Origin: Anabaena minutissima FACHB-250
GTDB taxonomy: Bacteria > Cyanobacteriota > Cyanobacteriia > Cyanobacteriales > Nostocaceae
Assembly: GCF_014697125.1 (NCBI RefSeq)
Contig: NZ_JACJRG010000036.1
Location: forward strand, 1 to 59,533
DNA length: 59,533 nucleotides
Reading direction: 5' to 3'
The translations under genes were made by a program, and so were the position numbers. Within the stretch, counting starts at the first letter, position 1. The number at the start of each line of letters is the position of its first letter. The notes under the pieces are model-generated. The model did not search any database and was not told the origin of the DNA. It saw only the letters and a list, made by a program, of their open reading frames with translations. Shown here one piece after another: positions 35,553-45,071 of this stretch.

Positions 35553-38500
35553 ATGGCATATAAATATCAAGTTGGCGGAAGTTTGCCTGTAGATGACCCT
35601 AGCTATGTGCGGCGACAGGCAGATCAAGATTTATATAATGCTTTAAAGGCAGGTGAGTTTTGTTATGTATTAAACTCACGCCAGATGGGTAAGTCGAGTT
35701 TGCGAGTGCAAACAATGCAACGATTAATAAAAGAAGATATTGCTTGTGCTTTTATTGATTTGACAGAAATTGGTATTCAAAGTGTAACCATAGAAAAGTG
35801 GTATGCAGGTGTTATTGGTAATCTGGTAAGTAGTTTCAATCTGTCGGGTAAATTTAACTGGCGAACTTGGTGGAAAGAACAAGAATTGATTTCACCTGTA
35901 CAGCGATTTAGTAATTTTATTCAGGATGTGCTGTTACAGAATATTGACAAAAATATTGTCATTTTCGTCGATGAAATTGATACGGTTCTCAGCTTAAATT
36001 TTCCCATTGACGATTTTTTTGCCTTGATTCGAGCTTGTTATAATAAACGAGTTGATCGCCCTGAATATTATCGCCTGACTTTTGCTTTATTAGGAGTAGC
36101 CACTCCCTCCGATTTGATTCAAGATAAAAGCAGAACACCTTTTAATATTGGTAGAGCGATCACACTTGATGGTTTTAAGTTAGAAGAAGTACAACCATTA
36201 GCTCAAGGGTTGGTAGGAAAAGTCAATAACCCCCAGGCTGTATTGCAAGAAATCTTAGCATGGACGGGTGGACAACCATTTCTCACTCAAAAATTATGTA
36301 AAATTTTCTTACAATATTTAGAAACAAAAAATTCTGAATCTGATAATAAGGAGATTCAGGATAATTCTCAATCTTTAATTCCTGAGATAGTGCGCTGGTT
36401 GATTGTTGAAAACTGGGAAACTCAAGATGAACCAGAACATTTAAGAACAATCCGCGATCGCCTTTTGTATAACGGTCAATCTACAAGTAAACTTTTGGGA
36501 TTATATCAGCAAATTTCACAAAAAAGAGAAATCCCTGCTGATAACAGTTACGAACAAATGCAATTACAACTATCGGGATTAGTTGTCAAGCAGCAAGGTA
36601 GTTTGAGAGTTTACAACCGCATTTATGAGTCAGTGTTTGGTTCTCGTTGGGTAGAAAAAGCCTTAGCCGATTTGCGTCCCTATAGTGAAGCAATTACAGC
36701 TTGGTTAGAGTCAAATTGTCAAGATAAATCGCGCCTGTTGCGGGGACAAGCATTGCAAGATGCTCAACTTTGGGCGACTGATAAAAATTTAAGCGATGCA
36801 GATTATCATTTTTTAAATGCTAGTTTAGACTTTGATAGACGAGAAACACAAGCCGCTTTAATAGCAGAAAAAGAGGCTAGTCAGATATTAACTAAGGCGA
36901 ACCAGAAAGCTCAAAGCACTATTAAAAGAGGTGTTGCTGGATTAATTTTACTCTCAGTTGGAGCAGTAGCAGTAGTAATTTGGGCAAGTACAACCCTACA
37001 AAAAGCCCAAAAAGATTTAAAAAAAAATCAGACTTTCACCAGACTAGAACAAGAGGCAAAGAACGTTGAACAACAGTTTAAATTTTCGCAGTTAGATACA
37101 TTAGTTTCTACGATGCGAGCAGCACAGGAATTAAAAGGCATTGTTAGTGACAATCTTTATTTTGAGGAGTACCCTACCACTACCCCCATTTTGTCTTTGC
37201 AAACAATTCTTGATCGAATTCAGGAAAAAAATTACATTAAGGTCAACATTCCCAGTTATAAACCCAGTCTTGAAAGAAGAATTAGTTTTAGCTCAGATGG
37301 TAATCTAATAGCTACTAGAGGATATGACAATATAATAAGATTATGGAATTTTCAAGGACAACAGATTACTTCTGTTGCAGCTAAAGCATCTAACTTTAGG
37401 TTTAGTCCTGATAACAAGCTGTTAGTTATTGCTGAGGAGGCTGGAGTGAGTCTGTGGAATCTTCAAGGAAAACGGATAGCTTTACTTCCCCCAACCTATA
37501 GCGATTTCAGATTTACTGACGATGGTAAACTGTTAGCTACTAGAAATGACACTAAAGTGCGCTTATGGAACTTTGAAGGACAACAAATAGCTGAATTTTC
37601 AACTCGTTCTGTTACTGAGTATTTTGATAATTTTAGATTTAGTCATGACGGTAATTTATTGGCTACTTTGGAAGAATATAAAAGCAAAGTACGACTATGG
37701 AATTCTCAAGGACAAAAGATAGCTGAATTTTCAGTTATTGATAACTATATTAAAGATATGAAGTTTAGTCCCGATGGTCAGATGTTGGTTATTGTTGGCT
37801 CTGAACAAGTAGGGCTTTGGAATCTTCAAGGACAGCAAGTAGCTGAATTGCCAACTGGTGATGTTCAAAATTATAGATTTAGTCCCGATGGTCAGATGTT
37901 GGCTATTGTTGGCTCTAAAAAAGTAGGACTTTGGAATCTCCAAGGACAGCAGGTAGCTACATTTTTGACTGAATCTGCTGATATTCAAATTCAAGATGTT
38001 AGATTTAGTCCCGATAGTAAGCTATTAACCTTTATTGGACGTGAAAAAGTGTGGCTAGTGAACGTTCAAACAAAGCAAGTAATTACATTTTCAACTGGCA
38101 ATATTGCATCTAACAATGGGGATTCTAATTATCAATTCAAGTTTAGCCCCGATGGTAAAAAGTTGGCTGTTGTTGTCAGTCTTGATAAAAATGACTTTAA
38201 CGTTCAGGTTTGGAACCTCCAAGGAGAAAAAATAGCTGAATTCCCAACTGGAGAAGTCATAGACGTTAATTTTAGTGCTGATGGCAAGCAGCTAGCTACT
38301 GTTGGTAATGACAATAAAGTGCGGTTGTGGAATCTCCAAGTAGCTGAATCTACTAGCTCTAAAGGTTTTGCTTCCAAGTTGTGTTTTAATGAAAAGCTAT
38401 CATCGCTGACATCAAACCCTGAAATTTCAAATTTTAAGTTTAGCCCTGATGGCAAATTACTAGCAGTTTTTTGCTCTAAAGAAGTACAGTTATGGAATCT

Positions 38501-39677
38501 TCAAGGACAACAGGTAGCTACATTTGCAAATAGTACAAGTATCGACTTCAGCCCTGATGGTAAAATATTGGTAGTTTATGAGCCTAGTGATAAGGGAAGG
38601 AAACTAAGGCTATGGAAATTACAAGGAGAACAAGTAACAGAATTTCTGGCTGATAGCAATATTCAAAATGTCAGATTTAGCCCTGACAGTAAGCTGTTGG
38701 CTACTGTTGGAGATGATAGGAAAATACGATTGTGGAATCTTCAAGGGCAACAGATAACTACATTTTCCCGTAATTTGGAAGATACTATGAATTTTGCCTT
38801 TAGTCCTGATGGCAAAGTGTTAGTTACTTATGTGAATCCGTCGTCTGGCAATATGCCTAACTTATGTGTAGTTCCAACTCTGTTGGGTTGTAATGATGAA
38901 TGGGGAGTACGTCTGTGGAATCTCCAAGGGCAACAGATAGCCTTACTTCCCAAAACCGACCATGGTACATACTTCAGATTTATTGGTGATGGTAAACTGT
39001 TTGCTACTTACGATGAGGGCGAAGTGCGCCTATGGAATCTCCAAGGACGGCAGTTACTCACATTTTTAACTACTAGCAGATATATCAACTATCTCAAGTT
39101 CAGTCCTGATGGCAAACTGCTGGCTATTGTGGGAGATGACGGTGAAGTGAGACTATGGAATCTCCAAGGAAAGCAAGTAGCTGAATTTTTAACTAACCCT
39201 TATGATGACACTGAGGTCAGATTTAGTCCTGATAGCAAGCTGCTGACTATTCTTACTGATAGCAAGCCGCCGGGTAGTATTATTATAGGGTCAACATCCA
39301 ATCACAATCAAAAAATGTGGCTATCGAATCTCCAAGGAGAACAGGTATCTACATTTCCGACTCAAATCATTACAGATTTCGAGTTTAGTCCTGATGGTAA
39401 ACTGATTGCTACTGTTGGAAGCGATCGCACAATGCGGCTGTGGACTTACCAAGGACGGCAGATAGCTCATTACAACAATGTTAGCAATCTCAAATTTAGC
39501 CCCGATGGTAAAATACTAGCTCTCCATGTGAACTCCCAAGTGGTGCTGTGGCGTGTCAAAAATTTAGATGAACTGTTAGCTGAAGGTTGTGACTATCTCA
39601 AAGATTACTTTGCCACTCATCCCGAAACTCTCAAAGAACTTCATGTGTGCAAAAAAATGTTGGCTATGTATAACTAA
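35553..39677 (+). CDS. AAA-like (AAA_35) ATPase fused to WD40 propeller(s)
   Basis: 1374 residues from the ATG at 35553 (MAYKYQVGGSL is the usual family start; a TTG four codons upstream is less likely). AAA_35 domain at about 1-330: LNSRQMGKSSLRVQTM, IVIFVDEIDTVLS. A membrane helix lies at about 458-478 (GVAGLILLSVGAVAVVIW). After it I count about 18 WD40 blade endings of the type VRLWNLQGQQVAEF, from about residue 575 to 1350. That is enough for two seven-bladed propellers and more. This is a cyanobacterial sensor or scaffold type of unknown ligand. Confidence 0.85.
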   Translation: MAYKYQVGGSLPVDDPSYVRRQADQDLYNALKAGEFCYVLNSRQMGKSSLRVQTMQRLIKEDIACAFIDLTEIGIQSVTIEKWYAGVIGNLVSSFNLSGKFNWRTWWKEQELISPVQRFSNFIQDVLLQNIDKNIVIFVDEIDTVLSLNFPIDDFFALIRACYNKRVDRPEYYRLTFALLGVATPSDLIQDKSRTPFNIGRAITLDGFKLEEVQPLAQGLVGKVNNPQAVLQEILAWTGGQPFLTQKLCKIFLQYLETKNSESDNKEIQDNSQSLIPEIVRWLIVENWETQDEPEHLRTIRDRLLYNGQSTSKLLGLYQQISQKREIPADNSYEQMQLQLSGLVVKQQGSLRVYNRIYESVFGSRWVEKALADLRPYSEAITAWLESNCQDKSRLLRGQALQDAQLWATDKNLSDADYHFLNASLDFDRRETQAALIAEKEASQILTKANQKAQSTIKRGVAGLILLSVGAVAVVIWASTTLQKAQKDLKKNQTFTRLEQEAKNVEQQFKFSQLDTLVSTMRAAQELKGIVSDNLYFEEYPTTTPILSLQTILDRIQEKNYIKVNIPSYKPSLERRISFSSDGNLIATRGYDNIIRLWNFQGQQITSVAAKASNFRFSPDNKLLVIAEEAGVSLWNLQGKRIALLPPTYSDFRFTDDGKLLATRNDTKVRLWNFEGQQIAEFSTRSVTEYFDNFRFSHDGNLLATLEEYKSKVRLWNSQGQKIAEFSVIDNYIKDMKFSPDGQMLVIVGSEQVGLWNLQGQQVAELPTGDVQNYRFSPDGQMLAIVGSKKVGLWNLQGQQVATFLTESADIQIQDVRFSPDSKLLTFIGREKVWLVNVQTKQVITFSTGNIASNNGDSNYQFKFSPDGKKLAVVVSLDKNDFNVQVWNLQGEKIAEFPTGEVIDVNFSADGKQLATVGNDNKVRLWNLQVAESTSSKGFASKLCFNEKLSSLTSNPEISNFKFSPDGKLLAVFCSKEVQLWNLQGQQVATFANSTSIDFSPDGKILVVYEPSDKGRKLRLWKLQGEQVTEFLADSNIQNVRFSPDSKLLATVGDDRKIRLWNLQGQQITTFSRNLEDTMNFAFSPDGKVLVTYVNPSSGNMPNLCVVPTLLGCNDEWGVRLWNLQGQQIALLPKTDHGTYFRFIGDGKLFATYDEGEVRLWNLQGRQLLTFLTTSRYINYLKFSPDGKLLAIVGDDGEVRLWNLQGKQVAEFLTNPYDDTEVRFSPDSKLLTILTDSKPPGSIIIGSTSNHNQKMWLSNLQGEQVSTFPTQIITDFEFSPDGKLIATVGSDRTMRLWTYQGRQIAHYNNVSNLKFSPDGKILALHVNSQVVLWRVKNLDELLAEGCDYLKDYFATHPETLKELHVCKKMLAMYN

Positions 39678-39776
39678 TCGTATCTCTTCACTGACCAATT
39701 TAGACATACCTCCATGCCTAGTTTTAGAAGATGTAACTGCCTAAGAGTACTTACACAACTACCAGGAGACAATAAT

Positions 39777-40133
39777 ATGTTTAACCTTCGCGTTTTGATA
39801 TGTTTCAACTTAGTATTTTGTCCATCATTACTAGGTTTTAGTAGTAATGCACAAGCACAGCGTTACCCATTTATTCCACTTATTCCACCCATTCCACCAC
39901 AAACCAACATCATACTTTACAACAATTTGCTTCAGCAGCATCAACAACAGCAAATAAGACATTCACCTAAGCAACAGCAAACATTATTTTTACTTCAACA
40001 ACAGCAGCAACAAACCTTACTTTTACTTCAGCAAAAAAAGCAACAAGAGCAAACAAAACGCTTGCTTCAGCAACTATATTACGATAGTCCAGCATTGATT
40101 CCTACTCCTGTTATATTGCCACCAGAGAAATAA
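39777..40133 (+). CDS. Exported Gln-rich small protein
   Basis: 118 residues from the ATG at 39777 (AGGAGA 9 bases upstream). The signal peptide ends at SNAQA|QRYPF. The mature part has IPLIPPIPPQTN and long Q/L-rich stretches (LLQQHQQQQI, FLLQQQQQQTLLLLQ), likely coiled-coil or low-complexity. Follows the WD40 gene closely. Function unknown. Confidence 0.5.
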   Translation: MFNLRVLICFNLVFCPSLLGFSSNAQAQRYPFIPLIPPIPPQTNIILYNNLLQQHQQQQIRHSPKQQQTLFLLQQQQQQTLLLLQQKKQQEQTKRLLQQLYYDSPALIPTPVILPPEK

Positions 40134-40412
40134 AAACTAAATGAACATAGGCGATAGGTAAAATTTACCATTTTGCCGATTCACGCAACAATGCCACGGC
40201 TAATAGTAATAAATAGCCAAAATTGATGAGAAAATGGGAGCGCTCGCCCTGCGATCGCTCATACCTTAAACTACTCGAATTGACTCACCCTACCAAGCAT
40301 CATCCGCAATTACTTTAAATTAAGATGAGTTTATCATGAACAAGCGTCCCCTACACCCAAAAGCCACTAATCTTAAGGATTTACGCTTATTTAAGTGCAA
40401 TTTGCAATTCGC

Positions 40413-40604
40413 TTAAAACTCTTCGCCTTCTTCTTGCCAACCGCTTTTTCTAACCTGTTGTTTTTCTTCTATAAGTGCCTTTTGTTCCTGCTCTTCATTG
40501 GTATCGTATAAGTCGTCCATACTTACATACCCCTCACTGAGCAGTTCTTCAGCAGTCATCGATGCTACTAACTGGTATCTGCTTGTTTTGAGTTTCTTAA
40601 TCAT
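40413..40604 (-). CDS. Small acidic protein, divergent from the polymerase-like gene
   Basis: 63 residues; GAGG is 8 bases before the ATG on the minus strand. Sequence KLKTSRYQLVASMTAEELLS then acidic EEQEQKALIEEKQ. It looks like a small cyanobacterial regulator or antitoxin, but no family was recognised. Confidence 0.5.
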   Translation of the reverse strand: MIKKLKTSRYQLVASMTAEELLSEGYVSMDDLYDTNEEQEQKALIEEKQQVRKSGWQEEGEEF

Positions 40605-40793
40605 CTGCTTTGCCTCTTGTGCGATACCAATTTCAATTCTAATTTGTATTCACTTGTGCGGAACTAATACTAATTCCCAATTAAAAAATCAGCACACATA
40701 ATCAGAGTTTACACATTTAAAGATGTTAGCAAATTTTAGAAAATTAATACAATTTATCCATAAAAGTTTTTAATAGTCCCTAGATATGCTTTT

Positions 40794-43700
40794 ATGACTT
40801 TAACGCTCAATCATTTTGATACAAAAACCAAGCAAGATACAGGTGTAAAAGAGAAACTTGAGAACACACTGGCTGAATATTTATTTCCAGGTGTGCAGTT
40901 TAGTATCGGCACAGCTTATCCCGAAGCGACAGTCCCAGAAGACCTCGGAGAGCATAAAGGGATGACTCTACAATTTTCGGCAGGTAAGAGGATGTTCTTT
41001 GCCGATAACCCTACAGTCCGCCAGCAACTTTACCCCAACCCTTCTGATGGAGCAGCTTACCCTTTACCTTTTACACCCTGCCGAATTTTTCAGGAATTAC
41101 GCAACGTTAGAATTTTGATGGTTGATGATACAACCGGAGAAAATGGTGGTGTCATTGCCAACAACGATGCCAAAAAATTGGTCGGTGACTGTAAGGGCTT
41201 AATAGATCAGGATTTTGCTAAAGCCAATAATATAGAACTGCGTGCTTTTCAGTTCAGGCTTGGTATTAAACCTCAAGAAGAAAGCCAAGTGATGCGAATT
41301 GCCAAAGGCACGCTTGCACCTACAAGGCTGGATAAATTGGGAGAGTCTTTCTTGCGAATGGGCGGTAGTGCAAAAACAAGCACTTTGCGTACTAAAACTG
41401 GTTACGACATAGTGCTGGCAACCTCTTCCTTCAAAGGTAGAAAAGGAGAAGATGCCATTCAGCCAGGGGAATATATGCTCACTATTGGTTTAGGTGTCAA
41501 AGCAGTGGCTCAATATCGGGAACACAGTTTAGGGACTCAAATTTTAGTCAATTATCCCAAAGCGGTGAAGCAAGAAATTTTGCCCATTATCAAGCAGCAA
41601 GCAGAAAAACTAGCTCAAGACCAAAAAGACCCCAGACGGCTGGCACTGCGATACGTTGAAACTTACGAACGCCGCAAAGCATTATTGTCCAAAATTATAG
41701 GAATTAAACCAAATATTACAGCAGATATAGAAGATAAATTTGCCATATTTGATGCTTTAAGTTCTGGCGGTGAAAGTAGAGATAACCAAGAGGGTGAATA
41801 TTTGGATAAGGAGCAAAAAGATTTATTAATTTACTCATTATTAAAAACTGACTTAGAAAATTATTGTCAAATTATCGAACACCCAAAAGTAATAGCTGAA
41901 CTCCAAGATTTTGTGCGTAAAGAATGGGTTGAAATTGCCACTGGACGCTCTATCAAATTTACCTCTGGTTTGGCTCAACCAAGTTTAGATTTACAGAGTG
42001 ATGAAATCTGCATACCTTATATCAAAGAGGGAGAAGAAATTATAGTTACTCGTTCGCCATTGATTAACTCAAATGGCGTTATTACCTTAAAAAACAAGCA
42101 TCTGCCAAAAATGTTGGATGGTTGTGTCTACATACATCCTAAAACTGCAATGGACAATATGCAGTGTGATTTTGATGGGGATTTACTGGCTTTTGCTCAA
42201 GCTAAAGATTTTCCTCAACTAGCAGCAGAAGTTAAAGAAAAAAATTTACCACAAAATCGTTATCCCGATATCGTCAAGAAAGCTAAAGTTCCGTATCAAG
42301 GTAAATTTGAGGAAATTGCTGTATCAGCAATGGAGAATAAAATTGGAATTATTGCCAATGAAATTCAGAAAAATGTGGCATTGCAATGTGAGATTGATGC
42401 AATACCGCACGACGAAAAATATAAATACCTTACTCAAGTATCAGCACATTTAGGTAATGTACTAGCTAAATCTCAAGCAGGTAAATTACAAATACCAGAC
42501 AAGATACTTCAGCAGATAAGTCAAGTTAATCAAGTACAAGGTGCAGCGATAGATGATAATCAAGTAGAACATCAATTGCAGGTATTTAAAAAATTATTAA
42601 AAGATTGCCTAGCTGAACTTGGTAATGAGCTACAAGTAGCTGCTGATGGTCCAAAAAGTGCTTTACGACCTGAATATTATATTATTCAATACTGTCAAAC
42701 TATAACGGCTTACAAAGAAGTAGAGTGGCTGGCTGATAAAAAAAATCCAGAGGCTTTTACAAATAGAAGTATGAAGACTAATGGCTATAGTCCGATTGAT
42801 TTAATGATTCAGCAGACAAATCAAATTTTTGAACCAAATGAACTGGTAGCCCAACCTGTTGAAAGTTTTAGAAACTTATACCCAGGAGTTGAATATACCC
42901 CTGCTCAGAAAGAATACGCTCAAGATATAAAAAATAATTACAACTTATTAGTTAGACAACAAATTGAATTAGAAGAACAGAGAAAGCTAGAAATCAGCCC
43001 ATATATGGTTGTTACTTCTCCAACTAGCGGGAGGATATTAGAAATTACTAATTTAATTAGGTATGAACCAGCTAAAAATCCAGAGTTTTGGAAAAATACA
43101 CAAATAAATATTCAGATAAAATCGAGAAAACCAACTCCTAAAATGCCACATCATTTGTTGGCTTGTATTAAATACAATACTCCCGATGGTGCAGAGACAG
43201 TTGTACCACTTGGCACAATTAGTCTCAAATCAGTTCAAGAGCATAATCTCAAGCCTGGAATGGTAATTAATCAGGGTAGTATAAAATTTAAGTTTGGCAT
43301 TAGTGAGGGTATGATAGATGCCCTTAAACAGCAAACTCAAGAATATATAGAATCTATAAAAAATAATCTTCAGCCAGTAGAAAAGTTACAGATGGCAGCA
43401 GTTATTCACGACGCGAGCCATACAGAAGAAAGTAGAAAATATTCAGGTTCACGTCGAGCTAGTGTAGCATTTTCTATCTTTAACGATGAGGTATTAGCTC
43501 AACTCAAACAGTTACAGTTTACCAATATGAGGATTGTTGGTACTCATTTTAATGAATATGCTGATAGAAATTTTAGAGGTGAAAAAGTTCCTATTAAATT
43601 TGAGAATGCTGCTCACCCCCGTGACCCATGTCAAACCTCTCGTTGGGTAACAGTTGAAGGTAAAAAACTTGGTACTGTTGATGCTCGTTCTCCTCATCTG

Positions 43701-44642
43701 GTTGCTGGATGTGAGGCGATCGCCACCATTACATCCTCTCCCTGTACTAGCGTTATTGTTACAAGTTTAAAAAATTCACATCATAGGTTACAGATTGATA
43801 ATGTTAATAAATATGCTTTTGCTGCTCATCAATGGCAAGGAGAGCAAGCTAATATAACTCTGGACGTGCGGCAAAAAGACTCTCATCAAGCACCAATAGT
43901 TTTTGCTAAAAGCGGAAGCCAAATATTAGGAGCTTTAAACAAACAATCAGTAAGTTTTTTGCAAGCAAGACTAGCGACGGTCGGTAGAGAAATTCACGGT
44001 TTTACGATTGTCGGTACTGTTAGTCTTGCCCCTGCTAGTTATGCAGATATAGTCATTGATCCGGCGACTGTTAAGTATCCAGAAATTCAAATAGAAGAAC
44101 AAGTTAGTCAAAATTTGCGTCAAGACCAAGTAGCTGTCGCATCTCCTAGAGAACAAGAAGATATTGAGCCTGCGATCGCCACTGTCGTATTTTTTGAAGC
44201 CCCGGTTGATCAAGCACATCAAGCTAAAACCAATGTGGTTATGTGTAATATGGTGAAGCGTGCTGTTGAGCGAGCTGTTGAGCGAGGTTGTAATACACTT
44301 CACTTTGTGAATGCTTCACCATACAAGTCAGAAAATCCCTCATCAGTTTTGCTGACAATTCAACAACTGGCGCAAGCGCGAGAAGATATCAAAATCCACT
44401 TATCTACCGCAGCCAATGTCAAAATTGCTATGCAGCTTTTAAAACAACCCTATGATATCGTTATTGGTGTCAGCAGCATAGAAACATCTGGAATTATTAA
44501 CTATGCAGCTCATCAAGGAATATCCGTGGCAGTATACATTCCAGAAAATGGAGAGTTTGAGAGGCGTAATTTACCGGAGAGAGCGGTCGCAACTCAGAAA
44601 GTTGTTACAATAAGAACAAAAGATTTAGAATACGAACCCTAA
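40794..44642 (+). CDS. Single-chain RNA-polymerase-like protein (two double-psi beta-barrel signatures)
   Basis: 1282 residues. First barrel: FTPCRIFQELRNVRILMVDD...GGVIANNDAKK (given in parts), then FQFRLG and KGTLAPTRL, with K171 matching the conserved Lys of barrel 1. Second barrel: IIVTRSPLINSNGVITLKNK, VYIHPKTAMDNMQCDFDGDL; D459-F-D461-G-D463 is the catalytic metal motif (NADFDGD in beta-prime, DxDGD in eukaryotic RdRPs and phage YonO). Both signatures in one chain is the RdRP/YonO-like layout. The C-terminus (about 1125-1282) looks Rossmann-like (IVIGVSSIETSGIINYAAHQ). Template and biological role are unknown. Confidence 0.8.
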   Translation: MTLTLNHFDTKTKQDTGVKEKLENTLAEYLFPGVQFSIGTAYPEATVPEDLGEHKGMTLQFSAGKRMFFADNPTVRQQLYPNPSDGAAYPLPFTPCRIFQELRNVRILMVDDTTGENGGVIANNDAKKLVGDCKGLIDQDFAKANNIELRAFQFRLGIKPQEESQVMRIAKGTLAPTRLDKLGESFLRMGGSAKTSTLRTKTGYDIVLATSSFKGRKGEDAIQPGEYMLTIGLGVKAVAQYREHSLGTQILVNYPKAVKQEILPIIKQQAEKLAQDQKDPRRLALRYVETYERRKALLSKIIGIKPNITADIEDKFAIFDALSSGGESRDNQEGEYLDKEQKDLLIYSLLKTDLENYCQIIEHPKVIAELQDFVRKEWVEIATGRSIKFTSGLAQPSLDLQSDEICIPYIKEGEEIIVTRSPLINSNGVITLKNKHLPKMLDGCVYIHPKTAMDNMQCDFDGDLLAFAQAKDFPQLAAEVKEKNLPQNRYPDIVKKAKVPYQGKFEEIAVSAMENKIGIIANEIQKNVALQCEIDAIPHDEKYKYLTQVSAHLGNVLAKSQAGKLQIPDKILQQISQVNQVQGAAIDDNQVEHQLQVFKKLLKDCLAELGNELQVAADGPKSALRPEYYIIQYCQTITAYKEVEWLADKKNPEAFTNRSMKTNGYSPIDLMIQQTNQIFEPNELVAQPVESFRNLYPGVEYTPAQKEYAQDIKNNYNLLVRQQIELEEQRKLEISPYMVVTSPTSGRILEITNLIRYEPAKNPEFWKNTQINIQIKSRKPTPKMPHHLLACIKYNTPDGAETVVPLGTISLKSVQEHNLKPGMVINQGSIKFKFGISEGMIDALKQQTQEYIESIKNNLQPVEKLQMAAVIHDASHTEESRKYSGSRRASVAFSIFNDEVLAQLKQLQFTNMRIVGTHFNEYADRNFRGEKVPIKFENAAHPRDPCQTSRWVTVEGKKLGTVDARSPHLVAGCEAIATITSSPCTSVIVTSLKNSHHRLQIDNVNKYAFAAHQWQGEQANITLDVRQKDSHQAPIVFAKSGSQILGALNKQSVSFLQARLATVGREIHGFTIVGTVSLAPASYADIVIDPATVKYPEIQIEEQVSQNLRQDQVAVASPREQEDIEPAIATVVFFEAPVDQAHQAKTNVVMCNMVKRAVERAVERGCNTLHFVNASPYKSENPSSVLLTIQQLAQAREDIKIHLSTAANVKIAMQLLKQPYDIVIGVSSIETSGIINYAAHQGISVAVYIPENGEFERRNLPERAVATQKVVTIRTKDLEYEP

Positions 44643-44717
44643 GTAAGTTTGTATTTATCCTAATAATTAACTCACTCTATCTAGTGAAATTAACAATAAT
44701 CTTGTAACTAAAAATAC

Positions 44718-44987
44718 CTAACTTGCTTTAGTAGTTTGCTCTCTGGCCAAGTACAGTTCAATCGCTTCTCTAATTAAATCTGGGACTGTGCATTGTTTTT
44801 GTTCTGCCAGATTTTTGAGTTGCAGTTTAACCGAAGGGTATACCTGCGCTTTTACCTGCTCAGATAGCGGTTCTTCTCTACCATAATCAAAGCGATATTT
44901 AGTCCCAAAATCAGGATTGCCGCCGGGTCGCATCCTAGTACCGCGTCTAACAACACATTGATTATATCGCGGAGTTGGCAGCTTCAA
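44718..44987 (-). CDS. Ribbon-helix-helix DNA-binding protein
   Basis: 89 residues. The C-terminal half (SEQVKAQVYPSVKLQLKNLA, EQKQCTVPDLIREAIELYLA) has the CopG/Arc-like strand-helix-helix pattern. The N-terminus is basic (VVRRGTRMRPGG). It is divergent from the 332-residue gene across about 85 bases, which may be its operator. Convergent with the polymerase-like gene. Confidence 0.65.
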   Translation of the reverse strand: MKLPTPRYNQCVVRRGTRMRPGGNPDFGTKYRFDYGREEPLSEQVKAQVYPSVKLQLKNLAEQKQCTVPDLIREAIELYLAREQTTKAS

Positions 44988-45071
44988 TATTTACAAATCT
45001 TTAACCTGTATAGTGCTGTACGACGCTATTATGTAATTGAAATACCTGCGTGGTAGCCTAGTGCTAGCAAA

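Noticed and set aside
40794..44642. Ordinary chromosomal rpoC fragment
   Set aside because: Too divergent, and barrel-1-like and barrel-2-like signatures are in a single chain.
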